Source of the DNA: Arthrospiribacter ruber
Lineage (GTDB): Bacteria > Bacteroidota > Bacteroidia > Cytophagales > Cyclobacteriaceae
Assembly (NCBI RefSeq): GCF_019343195.1
Contig: NZ_RPHB01000013.1
Location: 48,677 to 112,676, forward strand
Direction of reading: 5' to 3'
Length of the DNA stretch: 64,000 nucleotides
In this document: positions 36,399 through 45,147 of the stretch, in pieces
How positions within the stretch are numbered: position 1 is the first letter of the stretch
Layout of the letters: every line of letters begins with the position of its first letter
Notes under the pieces: generated by a model
Told to the model about the DNA's origin: nothing
The model's database searches: none
The model's input: only the letters and a program-made list of their open reading frames with translations
Program-made: the position numbers and the translations under genes

Positions 36399-36898
36399 TC
36401 ATTTATGAATGCCGGCCTCCAAATCCAAAAGGTATTTTTTTCGCCAGATCCCTCCTCCATAGCCTGTTAGCCTGCCATCACGCCCGATGACCCGATGACA
36501 TGGAATAATTATGGAAATTCTGTTCATCCCATTGGCACTGGCCACTGCACGGACAGCCATTGGGTCTCCCAACATTTCAGCCTGCTTTTTATAGGTAATC
36601 CCCTATCATTTATTTTAAGGTCAGGATTGCTTACCATCTCCTTTAAAAGTTTTCGTATTTCCAATGGCATAGACTTTACCGGTTCCAAGGGTTTACAGAC
36701 TTTGCAGGGGCGGTATCCCTTCAGCAAACAGTCCTTACTTGAAAAAAGAAATTCTACATTTTCAATCTTTGGTTTTCTGGCAGGACAACTGGGCTTGCAA
36801 AAAATCCCAATAGTCTTGACAGCGGTGAAAAATAAACCTTCAAAGGAAGTATCCTTCTCCAAAATTGCCTGGTACATTTCAGCTTTGCTCAGTTCCAT
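36399..36898 (-). pseudogene. AdaA/methylguanine-DNA methyltransferase relic, copy 2
   Basis: From 36898 down, the frame opens as a normal Ada domain: MELSKAEMYQAILEKDTSFEG, then the zinc and methyl-acceptor cysteines in IGIFCKPSCPARKP and PCKVCKP. After [10 protein letters not shown] the AraC helix-turn-helix should follow, but instead the sequence jumps, out of frame, into the methyltransferase active-site half ([48 protein letters not shown], stop). An internal deletion thus joined two distant parts of an AdaA-MGMT-type gene. The N-terminal 124 codons are still open and could yield a stand-alone Ada zinc domain, but I treat the gene as broken. Copy 1 at 16105-16478 shares this junction, so the deletion predates the duplication. 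Confidence 0.82.
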
Positions 36899-37133
36899 CA
36901 GTTGAAAATAAAAGATAAATTCCCTGTTTCTATTACTTGGATCAGCTGTTTCTTCAATTTAGATTGCATAAAAGCATAAAAAAATATCAGTACTGATTCT
37001 TTTAGTTTGTTCATGTTTTTTATTCCAAAAGTATAGAAGGAAGCTTTGGCTATCCACCGAAAAATTGACAAGCATTTTTTTTAAGATACCTGGATTCATA
37101 TGCAACACATTAGCTTTGCATCTTCAGTTTTAT

Positions 37134-37736
37134 TTAATCTATTATCCAACCTACAGTTTTCTTCCAGGATTCAATTTCCTTTTTTCTTAATTCAAAATCT
37201 GAAGGAGGTATCTGGTTTTCATTTTTTACCTGATCTCGCATGAGATCGGTCTGTTCTTCCAAGGAATTAAAGCCAATGGATTTTCTTCTTTTATTTACTC
37301 TTTCCAGGCCGTCATGGGGGGATGGACCTAATAGTCCTTTTTCATCCCAATCGAACTGTGTTCCGTATAGTTGTGGTTTTCCTTCAAACACAGCTATCCT
37401 GTCCATAAGATAGGCTATTTGTCTTCGCTCCTCCAAAGTTTGCTTCACCTGTTTGCCCATTAAGGCCATACATTTTCTCATAAACTCCGGTTTACTGATA
37501 GCATGTTGGATAATTAACCAGGCCGCTTCATTGGCTTCCTTCCCAACTTTTTCCATGCTGGGAAATCCAATGGATTCAATAATTTCATTTAATTGATCTG
37601 CATTTTTTATATGCAGGGCTTCCATTTCTTTGTTGTAAGCCTTGTGGAGCTGTTTGCTTTGAATAAGCCTGTTCCTCAATGCCATATCAGCATTTTTCAG
37701 TGCAATTATTTTTTCAGCGGCAGATCTAATATCCAT
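37134..37736 (-). CDS. DUF6624-like soluble protein
   Basis: The 200-residue soluble, mostly helical protein begins MDIRSAAEKIIALKNADMALRNRLIQ and has IIESIGFPSMEKVGKEANEAAWLIIQHAISKPEFMRKCMALM, the pattern of the DUF6624 family (a Gly-hydrophobic-Pro turn, then helix with QHA). Next comes an Arg-rich helix and DRIAVFEGKPQLYGTQFDWDEKGLLGPSP, also typical. It has no signal peptide here, although some relatives are lipoproteins. It lies between the AdaA/MGMT relic and the small gene at 37828, with 91 bases to the latter. Function unknown. Confidence 0.65.
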   Translation of the reverse strand: MDIRSAAEKIIALKNADMALRNRLIQSKQLHKAYNKEMEALHIKNADQLNEIIESIGFPSMEKVGKEANEAAWLIIQHAISKPEFMRKCMALMGKQVKQTLEERRQIAYLMDRIAVFEGKPQLYGTQFDWDEKGLLGPSPHDGLERVNKRRKSIGFNSLEEQTDLMRDQVKNENQIPPSDFELRKKEIESWKKTVGWIID

Positions 37737-37827
37737 GTTGGAGTATTGATGGGTGTTGATTTTATCTTAACTCAAGAATCTGGTCGATTCTAGGTGAAAT
37801 TTATCAAATTCTTACAGGTTTTTGAGC

Positions 37828-38067
37828 TCATTTTTTCACAATCTTTATCCCCAGGTATTCCAGCTCTTTTAATTTCATTCCCGCAAGAAGCAATTGATCC
37901 GTCTCTATGTACTTCCTGATTTCTTCCATAAGCTTTAAGAGTGCCTTTCCTTTATTGATCCGCTCAAAGGGAAAGGGATCCAGATTGGATGAAATGATGC
38001 TGTCCAGCCTTTTGTTGACCTGTATTTCTTTTTCATCCATAAGTGTAAGTATTTCGAAAATATCCAT
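37828..38067 (-). CDS. Small conserved protein (79 aa), intact copy of a radC-linked module
   Basis: The 79-residue helical protein starts MDIFEILTLMDEKEIQVNKRLD and ends LKLMEEIRKYIETDQLLLAGMKLKELEYLGIKIVKK; a coiled-coil-like C-terminal half is visible. A near-identical second copy is at 62898-63110 and a relic at 44933-45046. Copies 1 and 2 both lie divergently to radC sequence (38375 and 63187), so the small gene and radC move or duplicate together. I do not recognise a family. The start is supported by the conserved first ten residues. Confidence 0.55.
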   Translation of the reverse strand: MDIFEILTLMDEKEIQVNKRLDSIISSNLDPFPFERINKGKALLKLMEEIRKYIETDQLLLAGMKLKELEYLGIKIVKK

Positions 38068-38208
38068 TGTTAATATTATTGACTTTTTTATGTTGATATT
38101 TTAAATATTATTTTTTGTTCGGGAAAGTAGTAGAGCAGAGTTTTTTAAAATTTCAATTTTTTACTTCCGACCTTTTGAAAGCCAAATATAGGAGCCCTGA
38201 AACCACAC

Positions 38209-38331
38209 ATGGCTGATGGGTTTTCTGAAGGGATCAAGGTTTTACGGCATAAACAGGAAGTGTTTTCTGAGGAGGATTTATTCCGTTCCACCTTGCATTC
38301 AGTGGTTTGCAGACTCCTGGGGAGGGGCTAA
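38209..38331 (+). CDS. Possible 40-residue ORF upstream of radC
   Basis: An ATG-initiated frame of 40 codons (MADGFSEGIKVLRHKQEV…SVVCRLLGRG) ends 44 bases before radC. It may be a leader or short gene, or chance. An inverted repeat GCAGACT/AGTCTGC (38309-38315 and 38359-38365) covers its end and the radC leader. The remaining 38068-38374 gap holds nothing else I can support. Confidence 0.25.
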   Translation: MADGFSEGIKVLRHKQEVFSEEDLFRSTLHSVVCRLLGRG

Positions 38332-38374
38332 ACAAAAGCTCCAGCGCAAGGAGTGAAAAGTCTGCAATAAGATC

Positions 38375-39031
38375 ATGGCTACTTCCAGAAACATCCTCAG
38401 AGAAGAAACTGAAATCCTTTACACTAAAGGAAGATCAGCCCTTTCCGATTACCACCTGATTGCTGCAATAGCTGGGATTACCTCAGAACAGGCAAGAGCA
38501 ATACTGACAGCTGAAAACTACAGTCTGGCAGCTTTGGCCAAATACTCCCTACATGACTGGATGAAGGTAGGAGGTATTGGTGAAGCCAAAGCAACGGCAT
38601 TGGTACTGGCTTTTGAAATGGGAAGGAGAAGAATTAGGGAGCCCGAACAAAAGAAGATAAAGATATGCTGCTCCTCGGATATCTATCAGATCATGAAAGC
38701 AGACCTCTTGGATGAACTGGTGGAACACTTCTATATCATCCTCCTTAACAGAATCAATCAGGTCATAAGAAAAGTAAAGATCAGCACAGGTGGAACATGC
38801 GGCACCATCGCAGACCCCAAAGTGATCTTTAAACATGCTTTGGAAAACCAGAGCTGCTCGATGATCCTGGTCCACAACCATCCCTCAGGAAACTTGAAAC
38901 CATCAGAGCAGGACAAAAGACTGACCCAGAAACTCTCTGAGGCAGAGAAGCACCTGGACATTATCGTGCTGGACCATATCATCTTTACAGATCATGCTTA
39001 CTTCAGCTTTGCAGACGAAGGAATGATGTAA
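38375..39031 (+). CDS. radC: RadC-family JAB/JAMM-domain protein
   Basis: The 218-residue protein has an N-terminal helix-hairpin-helix part (IAAIAGITSEQARAIL, WMKVGGIGEAKATALVLAFEMGRR, about 20-90) and a JAB1/MPN domain (about 95-218). The metalloprotease motif is complete: H167 and H169 in HNHPSGNLKPSEQD, with S177 and D180, and the Glu in LVEHFYIILLN. RadC proteins are found near mobile DNA and natural-transformation genes; a repair role is doubtful. A truncated second copy (63187-63375) shows this gene has been duplicated along with the 79-residue gene. Confidence 0.92.
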   Translation: MATSRNILREETEILYTKGRSALSDYHLIAAIAGITSEQARAILTAENYSLAALAKYSLHDWMKVGGIGEAKATALVLAFEMGRRRIREPEQKKIKICCSSDIYQIMKADLLDELVEHFYIILLNRINQVIRKVKISTGGTCGTIADPKVIFKHALENQSCSMILVHNHPSGNLKPSEQDKRLTQKLSEAEKHLDIIVLDHIIFTDHAYFSFADEGMM

Positions 39032-39124
39032 TGGAAGTGGTGGAGTGCCTCTTTTTTATTGATCTGTACTTTTAATTCAGGGTTGTTTTGTAAACGTAAG
39101 TTATTTGGACTTTACTTGTCCACT

Positions 39125-39526
39125 TTACAATAAGGACTGTTTGATCAAATGACACGTTTCCAGATCAATGGGTTTTTCAAGATACATTTTCACAGTAGGA
39201 TAATTTTGGCTTTTCAGCCGATCTGCTTTTTGAATGGAGGAAGTAACCATGATAACATTGACCTGATCGGTAATATTCAGTTCATTCAGCTTTTCAAGCA
39301 GTTCCCATCCAGTCATTTCCGGCATATTGATATCGAGTAAAACCAAGACACGCTTACTGATTTGAACAGCCTCTTTAATAAATTCCAGACCTTCTAAAGG
39401 TTTCCTGAAAGAGTATACTTGGTCTGAAAGATTGCTTTCTTCGACCATCAATTCATGCAGAAATAATATACCGGATTCATCATCAATTATGATGACAGGG
39501 ATGTTGGAACCGTTATTCTGCTTCAT
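39125..39526 (-). CDS. Stand-alone receiver-domain response regulator
   Basis: The 133-residue protein is only a REC domain: acidic pair in VIIIDDESG, phospho-acceptor D65 in LVLLDINMPEMTG, TS in VIMVTSS and K118 in YLEKPID. There is no output domain, so it should act by contact with a partner. The start overlaps the end of the sensor gene by 14 bases, so the two are translationally coupled and probably form a pair. The partner lacks an ATPase, so it could be a phosphotransfer shuttle rather than a kinase (see the sensor gene). It may also receive phosphate from another kinase. Confidence 0.9.
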   Translation of the reverse strand: MKQNNGSNIPVIIIDDESGILFLHELMVEESNLSDQVYSFRKPLEGLEFIKEAVQISKRVLVLLDINMPEMTGWELLEKLNELNITDQVNVIMVTSSIQKADRLKSQNYPTVKMYLEKPIDLETCHLIKQSLL

Positions 39527-42194
39527 GCTCCTCGAGTTTTAAATTCAATTTCCGAAGAATTTGATCAAGTTCTTTAGAGCTTGTTTCAATTTCATTTAAA
39601 ATTTCGGCTTTGGTTTTTTCTATATGTTTAAACTTTTCATAATTCTTGAGTACTTCAACCATCCCAAGGATTTTAGAAAGAGGTCCCCTGAATTGGTGGG
39701 ACTGGGTCCAGGCAACCTCTTCCAATAGTCTGTTGTGTTTTTCCAAATGGGCCATCGCCTTTATTAAAGTTTCATTTTTGGCATGGAGGTCATTTGTCTG
39801 TAATTTGATTTTTTGCTGAAGTTCTTCCTTCATTCGCTTATTTATGATCAGCGTCCTAACCCCAAACCCCATTATGAAAACGAATAGTATGACCAAAATT
39901 TTAAACCAAATGGTTTGATAGTAATAAGCCTCTATGGTAAAACTTAATGAAGTGGTTTCAGAAAATACCCCGAATTGTTCGGCTTTGACCTGAAACTCAT
40001 ATTTCCCTGGGTTCAATCCGGTGAAATATGCTCTTGTTCTGTTTTCGTTGTCTATCCACTGGGGACCCAGTTCTTTGATTCTATATGTATATCGGATCGA
40101 TTTAGGTTTGTCGAATTCAATATTTCCGTAGCTGATATTGAAAAAATTGACTCCCGCAGGCACATGTATATCCTCACTAAGATGCAACTCTTGATTCTCA
40201 AAATTCAAAGATTCCAGATACGGTGGGGTAAGAGAACGCTGTTCTTTGATTTTTTTTGGGTTTATGATGACTGCACCTTCCATACTAGGAAAGACAATTA
40301 ATCCGCTTGAAAGCTTCCATCCGGCTGGATGAAATCCTCCATTGAATTCATTATTCATCAGACCGTCTGATTTATCAAAGAGCCTAAACGCAATCCGGTG
40401 ATTTTCATCCTTCGATTTCTTCAGCTCCATAAGTTGTTTTATAGAAGTACTCTGAACCCCGTGGTTTCCACTCATCCAGACCAATCCATCATCATCAGGA
40501 ATCATTTTGAAAATCCCGTCAAACTGAAATCCGTTTTTCTTTCCGAAAATATGCATCTGGCCATTTGAAAATGAAATCAGACCATCAGGTGTGCTGATCC
40601 ATAAGTCTCCTTCAGGATCTTCTAAAATTCCGGTAACCATCTGAGAGGGTGCTAGGTCATATACAGGGAAATGTATGACTTCTTCTTTTTTATTGATTGA
40701 AAAAAAACCATTTCCAAATGTGCCAAACCAAAGTAGCCCATTGGAATCTTCCATGCCAAAAATGATTTTAGCATTCAGCAGCTCTTTATTTAATTGTACT
40801 GTCTTTAAGCTCCCATCGAGAGCAAGTTTTGAAAGAGTACCATTGATGCTGCCTATCCATATATTGTTTTTTGAATCTTTAAGAAGGGAATAAATAACTC
40901 CTTCCTCAAGGTCAGGCTTGTCCAAAAAGCCCTTTTCAATTTTCAGTGTGTTTAAATTGATTTTATTCAATCCCTTACCTGTGCCTATAAAAATCTCATT
41001 ATCTCTTTGGGCAAGGCTCAAAACCAGGTCATGGCTTAGCCCCTCTTTGGTAGTAAAGTGCTGAACTCCAGTAGAAGTTATTCTGTTGAGCCCACCTCCA
41101 GGAGTCCCCAACCAAAGTCCTTTTTTACTATCTTCCATTGTTGCCAGAATAATGGGATGGCTTAACCCTGAATTTTCACCTAAGATTTCAAAAGTTGATA
41201 AACTGAATCTGGAAATTCCAATTCCCAATCCACTGGTCCATATGGCCCCTTCATCGTCTTCAAAGATATCCCAGACTTCATTTAAATTTTTGCTGAGATC
41301 AGGATGCCTAATGATTTCCTTTCCTTTTATTTTAAAAATTCCCTGAGAGGAAGTTCCAACCCAAATGCTTCTGTCAACAGTAGAATACTCCAGTGCACTG
41401 ATTTCTTCCAGATCTCCTTCAGCAGGTAATTCCAATTTTGTCAAAGACCCTTTTTTTAGAAGATAAAGACCATGTAACCGTGTTCCAATGTAAACCTCAC
41501 GATCAGGTGTTATCAGGATAGCCTTCACATCCTTTCCTGATAGCAATTCATATTCATGGAATTTTCCTGTCTTTTTATCAAATGAAAAAAAACCATTTAT
41601 CCCTCCAAGCAATAAGTGGTCACCAAAATCTTCCAGCTCCCTGATATAACCTGTTTTTAAGGTGTCAGGACGATACACTTGCTTGAACTCATTTTCATGA
41701 AACAAAAAGAGCGTTCCGTTCTGCGTTCCTAAATAAACTTCCCCTGAAAATGTCTCCGCAATAGAAGTAAACCTTACGGGACCTAGTTCCCTTGGGCTGT
41801 TAAAGACTTCAAGTTTATTGAATGAGGCATGTACAAGAGCATTTGAATTTGCAGCATAAACACCTCCGGACTGAGAAGCAGTCAGGTCATTGAAGGTAGG
41901 AGTTTGGATGTCTGGATTATTGGTATGGTTGAAGTTTTTAAATGACCTTCCGTCAAACCGAACAAGCCCTTCTTCTGTAGCCATCCACACAAAACCTTTT
42001 TGGTCCTGTACAGTTCTGAAAACAGTGTTGACAGGAAGTTCATTGGAATTGTTCCAGTCAGCTCTTACAAAAACAGTTTCTTTCTCAACAATATTCCATT
42101 GTTGAGAAAAAGAAGGCGGGACAGAAATTAGTAAAAGGGTACAATAAACGAATAAAATCCTTTGGAGCAAGGATGCTTTGTCCATCATTTTCAA
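39513..42194 (-). CDS. Propeller sensor with histidine-phosphotransfer helix but no ATPase domain
   Basis: The 893-residue protein has a signal peptide (ending SFSQQ), Reg_prop propeller repeats (about 40-640, e.g. GFVWMATEEGLVRFDG and NIWIGSINGTLSKL) and a Y_Y_Y domain (YTYRIKELGPQWIDNENRTRAYFTG, about 690-745). A membrane helix (KILVILFVFIMGFGV), a coiled coil and a HisKA-like helix with H833 in WTQSHQFRGPLSKILGM follow. It ends only 60 residues later (KLNLKLEEHEAE), so the HATPase domain (usually 100 or more residues) is absent. The layout is that of a one-component or HTCS-type sensor cut after the dimerisation/phosphoacceptor helices. The receiver gene overlaps its end. It may be an atypical sensor or phosphotransfer protein; a past deletion is the alternative. 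Confidence 0.85.
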   Translation of the reverse strand: MKMMDKASLLQRILFVYCTLLLISVPPSFSQQWNIVEKETVFVRADWNNSNELPVNTVFRTVQDQKGFVWMATEEGLVRFDGRSFKNFNHTNNPDIQTPTFNDLTASQSGGVYAANSNALVHASFNKLEVFNSPRELGPVRFTSIAETFSGEVYLGTQNGTLFLFHENEFKQVYRPDTLKTGYIRELEDFGDHLLLGGINGFFSFDKKTGKFHEYELLSGKDVKAILITPDREVYIGTRLHGLYLLKKGSLTKLELPAEGDLEEISALEYSTVDRSIWVGTSSQGIFKIKGKEIIRHPDLSKNLNEVWDIFEDDEGAIWTSGLGIGISRFSLSTFEILGENSGLSHPIILATMEDSKKGLWLGTPGGGLNRITSTGVQHFTTKEGLSHDLVLSLAQRDNEIFIGTGKGLNKINLNTLKIEKGFLDKPDLEEGVIYSLLKDSKNNIWIGSINGTLSKLALDGSLKTVQLNKELLNAKIIFGMEDSNGLLWFGTFGNGFFSINKKEEVIHFPVYDLAPSQMVTGILEDPEGDLWISTPDGLISFSNGQMHIFGKKNGFQFDGIFKMIPDDDGLVWMSGNHGVQSTSIKQLMELKKSKDENHRIAFRLFDKSDGLMNNEFNGGFHPAGWKLSSGLIVFPSMEGAVIINPKKIKEQRSLTPPYLESLNFENQELHLSEDIHVPAGVNFFNISYGNIEFDKPKSIRYTYRIKELGPQWIDNENRTRAYFTGLNPGKYEFQVKAEQFGVFSETTSLSFTIEAYYYQTIWFKILVILFVFIMGFGVRTLIINKRMKEELQQKIKLQTNDLHAKNETLIKAMAHLEKHNRLLEEVAWTQSHQFRGPLSKILGMVEVLKNYEKFKHIEKTKAEILNEIETSSKELDQILRKLNLKLEEHEAE

Positions 42195-42559
42195 ACCTTC
42201 GATTAGTGGGTGATTTAATCAAATGTAGATTATTTGTTTCTGTATTAAAAGAATTTTTTAGGGATTAATTATAGGTGTTTTTTCATAAAGTGTAATTTGA
42301 ATTTTACATAGTAAATCATGTTTTACAGATATTATTTTTTTTAGCCCGGTCAGATTAAGTGGATGTGAAGTTTTTTTTTGTCGTTTTCTGAAAACACAGA
42401 ACTATACTTTTGAAATACATTGATCTGAAATAAATAATATGATAAACCTTTCAAAAGCCAACTTACTTGACTGCAGGAAAATCAAGTTTGAAGATTGAAA
42501 TTGAAACTCTGGTTTAAAAAATGTAAATTTCCTGTTCATTCCAGCAAACCGACAAACCT
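42195..42559. other. Non-coding gap between divergent sensor and Kelch genes
   Basis: This 365-base stretch is AT-rich and shows no open frame with protein-like composition. It should contain both promoters. A broken GTGTAA/TTACA repeat occurs near 42289-42310, similar in part to the palindrome at 1584-1604, but the arms are not symmetric. Confidence 0.4.
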
Positions 42560-43534
42560 ATGAAACCTTTTCTTTTGACCATTCTTATTCTTGTATCATC
42601 CGTAGCTTCAGCACAATCCGTTGGGGCTAACTGGAAAAGACTTCAGGCAGCCAACCAAGCTGTGCCAAGACATGAAAACTCCCTTGTGGAGTGTAATGGG
42701 AAATTCTACGCACTGGGTGGAAGAGGAGAAAGGCCTGTGGAAGCTTTTGACCCTGAGACAAATGAATGGACTATACTTGCAGATAGCCCAATGGAATTTC
42801 ATCATTTTCAGGCTATCGCTTTCGAAAATGAGATATACGTTTTAGGTGCCTTTACAGGTCCTTATCCACATGAAACCCCAATCCCGGAATTTTTGATTTT
42901 TAACCCCCAAGACAATAGCTGGAGAAAGGGACCCGAAATCCCTGAAAGCAGACGTCGGGGATCTGCCGGGGTATTTACACGTGGAGATAAAATTTACATG
43001 GTCTGTGGCATCATTGATGGCCACTGGAATGGATTTGTTCCCTGGTTTGATGAATATGATACCAAAACAGGTGAGTGGAAAGTATTGCCCGATGCTCCCC
43101 GGCCAAGGGATCATTTTTCAGCCTCATTGGTTGGGGATAGGGCCTACATTGCCGGAGGTAGAACTTCTCATGCTGAAATAGGAAAAGTATTGGAGTTGAC
43201 CATTCCGGAAGTGGATTATTTTGATTTTAAAACCAATAGCTGGTCAACAGTAAGTGCAGACCTGCCAACACCAAGGGGAGGGACTTCAAGTATCGGAAAT
43301 GAGCCCTATCTTCTGGTGATGAATGGTGAAAGTATTCAACAAGTTCAGGGACATTCTGAAGTTGAGGTTCTGGATACCAGAGATGAGACCTGGACCAGGT
43401 TGCCTGATCTCAACCAAGGTAGACATGGGACAGGAGTGGTATATTGGAAAGGAAAAGTCTTTGTAGCTGCAGGAAGTGCCAACCGTGGAGGTGGACCGGA
43501 GTTGAATGACATAGAATGTCTGGAGTGGAAATAA
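42560..43534 (+). CDS. Secreted Kelch-repeat protein
   Basis: The 324-residue protein has a signal peptide (MKPFLLTILILVSSVASAQS) followed by Kelch-type beta-propeller repeats: NGKFYALGGRGERPVEAFDPETNEWT, YVLGAFTGPYPHETPIPEFLIFNPQDNSWRKG, YMVCGIIDGHWNGFV, AYIAGGRTSH, DYFDFKTNSWSTV and VFVAAGSANRGGGPELND. Six blades are apparent. In Bacteroidota such proteins are periplasmic or surface proteins that bind sugars or act as sialate mutarotases or oxidases; no catalytic residue can be assigned here. It is monocistronic, divergent from the sensor gene, and followed by a MITE. Confidence 0.85.
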   Translation: MKPFLLTILILVSSVASAQSVGANWKRLQAANQAVPRHENSLVECNGKFYALGGRGERPVEAFDPETNEWTILADSPMEFHHFQAIAFENEIYVLGAFTGPYPHETPIPEFLIFNPQDNSWRKGPEIPESRRRGSAGVFTRGDKIYMVCGIIDGHWNGFVPWFDEYDTKTGEWKVLPDAPRPRDHFSASLVGDRAYIAGGRTSHAEIGKVLELTIPEVDYFDFKTNSWSTVSADLPTPRGGTSSIGNEPYLLVMNGESIQQVQGHSEVEVLDTRDETWTRLPDLNQGRHGTGVVYWKGKVFVAAGSANRGGGPELNDIECLEWK

Positions 43535-43599
43535 AATCGAGACGGGCCGTCTTATCAGATTAAAACCCACAGATAGGAAATAACTACTTCACTTATTTA

Positions 43600-43863
43600 G
43601 GGCGTGCTGAAAAACGCCAACTGAAGAATAAATGCTTTAAATTTTGATGAATACCCCGTTTGTCAGGTATTTTCTTTTTAAGCAGGTGCACGCTTATTCA
43701 ATGTTATAGTTTGATTTCCGTGCTCCTTAAAATTTTAAAATTCGAAATTTTAAGGCTAGCCTCAGGCATACCATCTTCTTCATTGGGCTCACTCGAAGTA
43801 TAAGCATACATCTTCATTCGCCCGCTTTGAATCTGGCATACCTGAGACTTTTTCAGCAAGCCC
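43600..43863 (-). mobile_element. MITE, full copy 2 (inverse orientation), with 6-bp target-site duplication
   Basis: This 264-base element is the reverse complement of the one at 12647-12909 with a few substitutions: it starts GGGCGTGCTGAAAAACGCC and ends CTGAGACTTTTTCAGCAAGCCC. It is flanked by a perfect duplication TATTTA (43594-43599 and 43864-43869), different from the duplication at copy 1, so the two inserted independently. It contains the same central palindrome (CCTTAAAATTTTAAAATTCG region). Confidence 0.88.
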
Positions 43864-43880
43864 TATTTAAGGTGAAGTAA

Positions 43881-44024
43881 TTTTTGATTTTGACCTTTAG
43901 CCAAGATGATCTGAGTGAACTTGTTGAAGAGTTGGATGAAATGACTTTCATCAGCTTAACTCATACACCTATGTTTTTTAAATTCTGCTCTGAACCAGGA
44001 AATCTGTACTATTCCATATTGTGA
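43881..44024 (+). other. Possible gene relic beside MITE copy 2
   Basis: A 47-codon open stretch (FLILTFSQDDLSELVEELDE…MFFKFCSEPGNLYYSIL, stop) has protein-like composition but no good start and no recognised relative; it may be the end of a gene lost at the MITE side. The remaining 44025-44280 sequence holds nothing I can identify. Confidence 0.2.
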
Positions 44025-44280
44025 GTTTTATAAATGCCCGGCCAGGTAATTTACATGGTTAACTTTTACTTGGGTTGGAATTCTACTATTGGTCAATTCA
44101 TCAGAAAGCCCGTTCAGAACATTGTTGTAAATTGCACACCTTTACCAAGCAATAAATAATATGGGTTAAAAACTGCTATCATCTGACCGGTAAGTTATTT
44201 AAAAAGTAGATCCATTAAAGTTTTTGAGGCTTTTTGCTGAAAATCATTAAATAAGCGCTATCCCGAACGAAAAAATTAGC

Positions 44281-44865
44281 ATGAAAATCATTATTGAAGA
44301 TTACAATCCAAAATGGGTTGGATTATTCCTAACCGAGAAACAAAAATTGAAGGATCTTCTGGAGCAGTTTTCTCCTGCAATAGAACATATTGGGAGTACC
44401 AGTGTGGCGGGATTAATGGCAAAACCGATAATTGATATTATGGTAGGGCTTAACCAGGAAGAGCAATTGGATCAGGTGATCGGTCCAATGACCGGTAATG
44501 GCTATACCTATTTCAAAATATATGAAGCCATTTTGCCTGAAAGACGCCTTTTTGGAAAATTGAAACCTTTGGTACCTATTGAAGTCCCTGAAGTAATCGG
44601 TCTAAATGAGGAATATATTGCAGGCAAAGAGTTCTTTTCTTTAACTCATATCCATGTATTGGTAAAAGACAGTCCTGAATGGATAAGGCATCTTGCATTC
44701 AGAGATTTTCTAAGGGCACATCCAAAAAAAAGAAATGAATACCAAACTTTAAAGATTGAATTGGCCAAACAAGAGTTTCAGCACCACTTTGAATATAATG
44801 CAGGTAAAAATGATTTTATAAAAGCTACTGAAAAATTGGCCTTGGAATGGTATCAGGAAGCTTAA
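44281..44865 (+). CDS. GrpB-family (UPF0157) nucleotidyltransferase-like protein
   Basis: The 194-residue cytosolic protein has the GrpB pattern: DYNPKWVGLFLTEKQKLKDLL, then EHIGSTSVAGLMAKPIIDIMVGL, where the GS-TS motif and paired acidic residues match the nucleotidyltransferase fold of the family. The C-terminal half has HIHVLVKDSPEWIRHLAFRDFLRAHPKKRNEYQTLKIELAKQ. GrpB members include glutamate-rich dephospho-CoA kinase fusions and stand-alone proteins of uncertain substrate. It is monocistronic and starts at an ATG after an A-rich leader. Confidence 0.9.
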   Translation: MKIIIEDYNPKWVGLFLTEKQKLKDLLEQFSPAIEHIGSTSVAGLMAKPIIDIMVGLNQEEQLDQVIGPMTGNGYTYFKIYEAILPERRLFGKLKPLVPIEVPEVIGLNEEYIAGKEFFSLTHIHVLVKDSPEWIRHLAFRDFLRAHPKKRNEYQTLKIELAKQEFQHHFEYNAGKNDFIKATEKLALEWYQEA

Positions 44866-44932
44866 GGGAAATTTGGGACAGATCATAATTTTCAGAATTC
44901 AATTACCTTTCTTCAAACAACTTGACTATTGG

Positions 44933-45046
44933 CTTTTCGAGCTCATATTGCCACAATCTGTATCCCATGATATTCCAGCTCTTTTAATTTCATCCCCGCG
45001 AGCAGCAATTGATCCGTTTCTATGCACTTCCTGATTTCCTTCACAA
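44933..45046 (-). pseudogene. Relic of the 79-residue radC-linked gene
   Basis: The reverse strand matches only the C-terminal third of the genes at 37828 and 62898: VKEIRKCIETDQLLLAGMKLKELEYHGIQIV. No start, upstream part or radC sequence is left. The match shows a third historical copy of the module. Confidence 0.7.
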
Positions 45047-45147
45047 GAATGAAGTGGGATATTTTTTATTGTTATGGTTAGAGTTAGCGATCTTGGATTT
45101 TTAGATGCAGGTGAATTTTCTTCATTCTAAATTTTATGGGCTAAACT

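Noticed and set aside
36495..36905. 136-codon plus-strand ORF
   Set aside because: Antisense shadow of the AdaA/MGMT relic; the real homology is on the minus strand.
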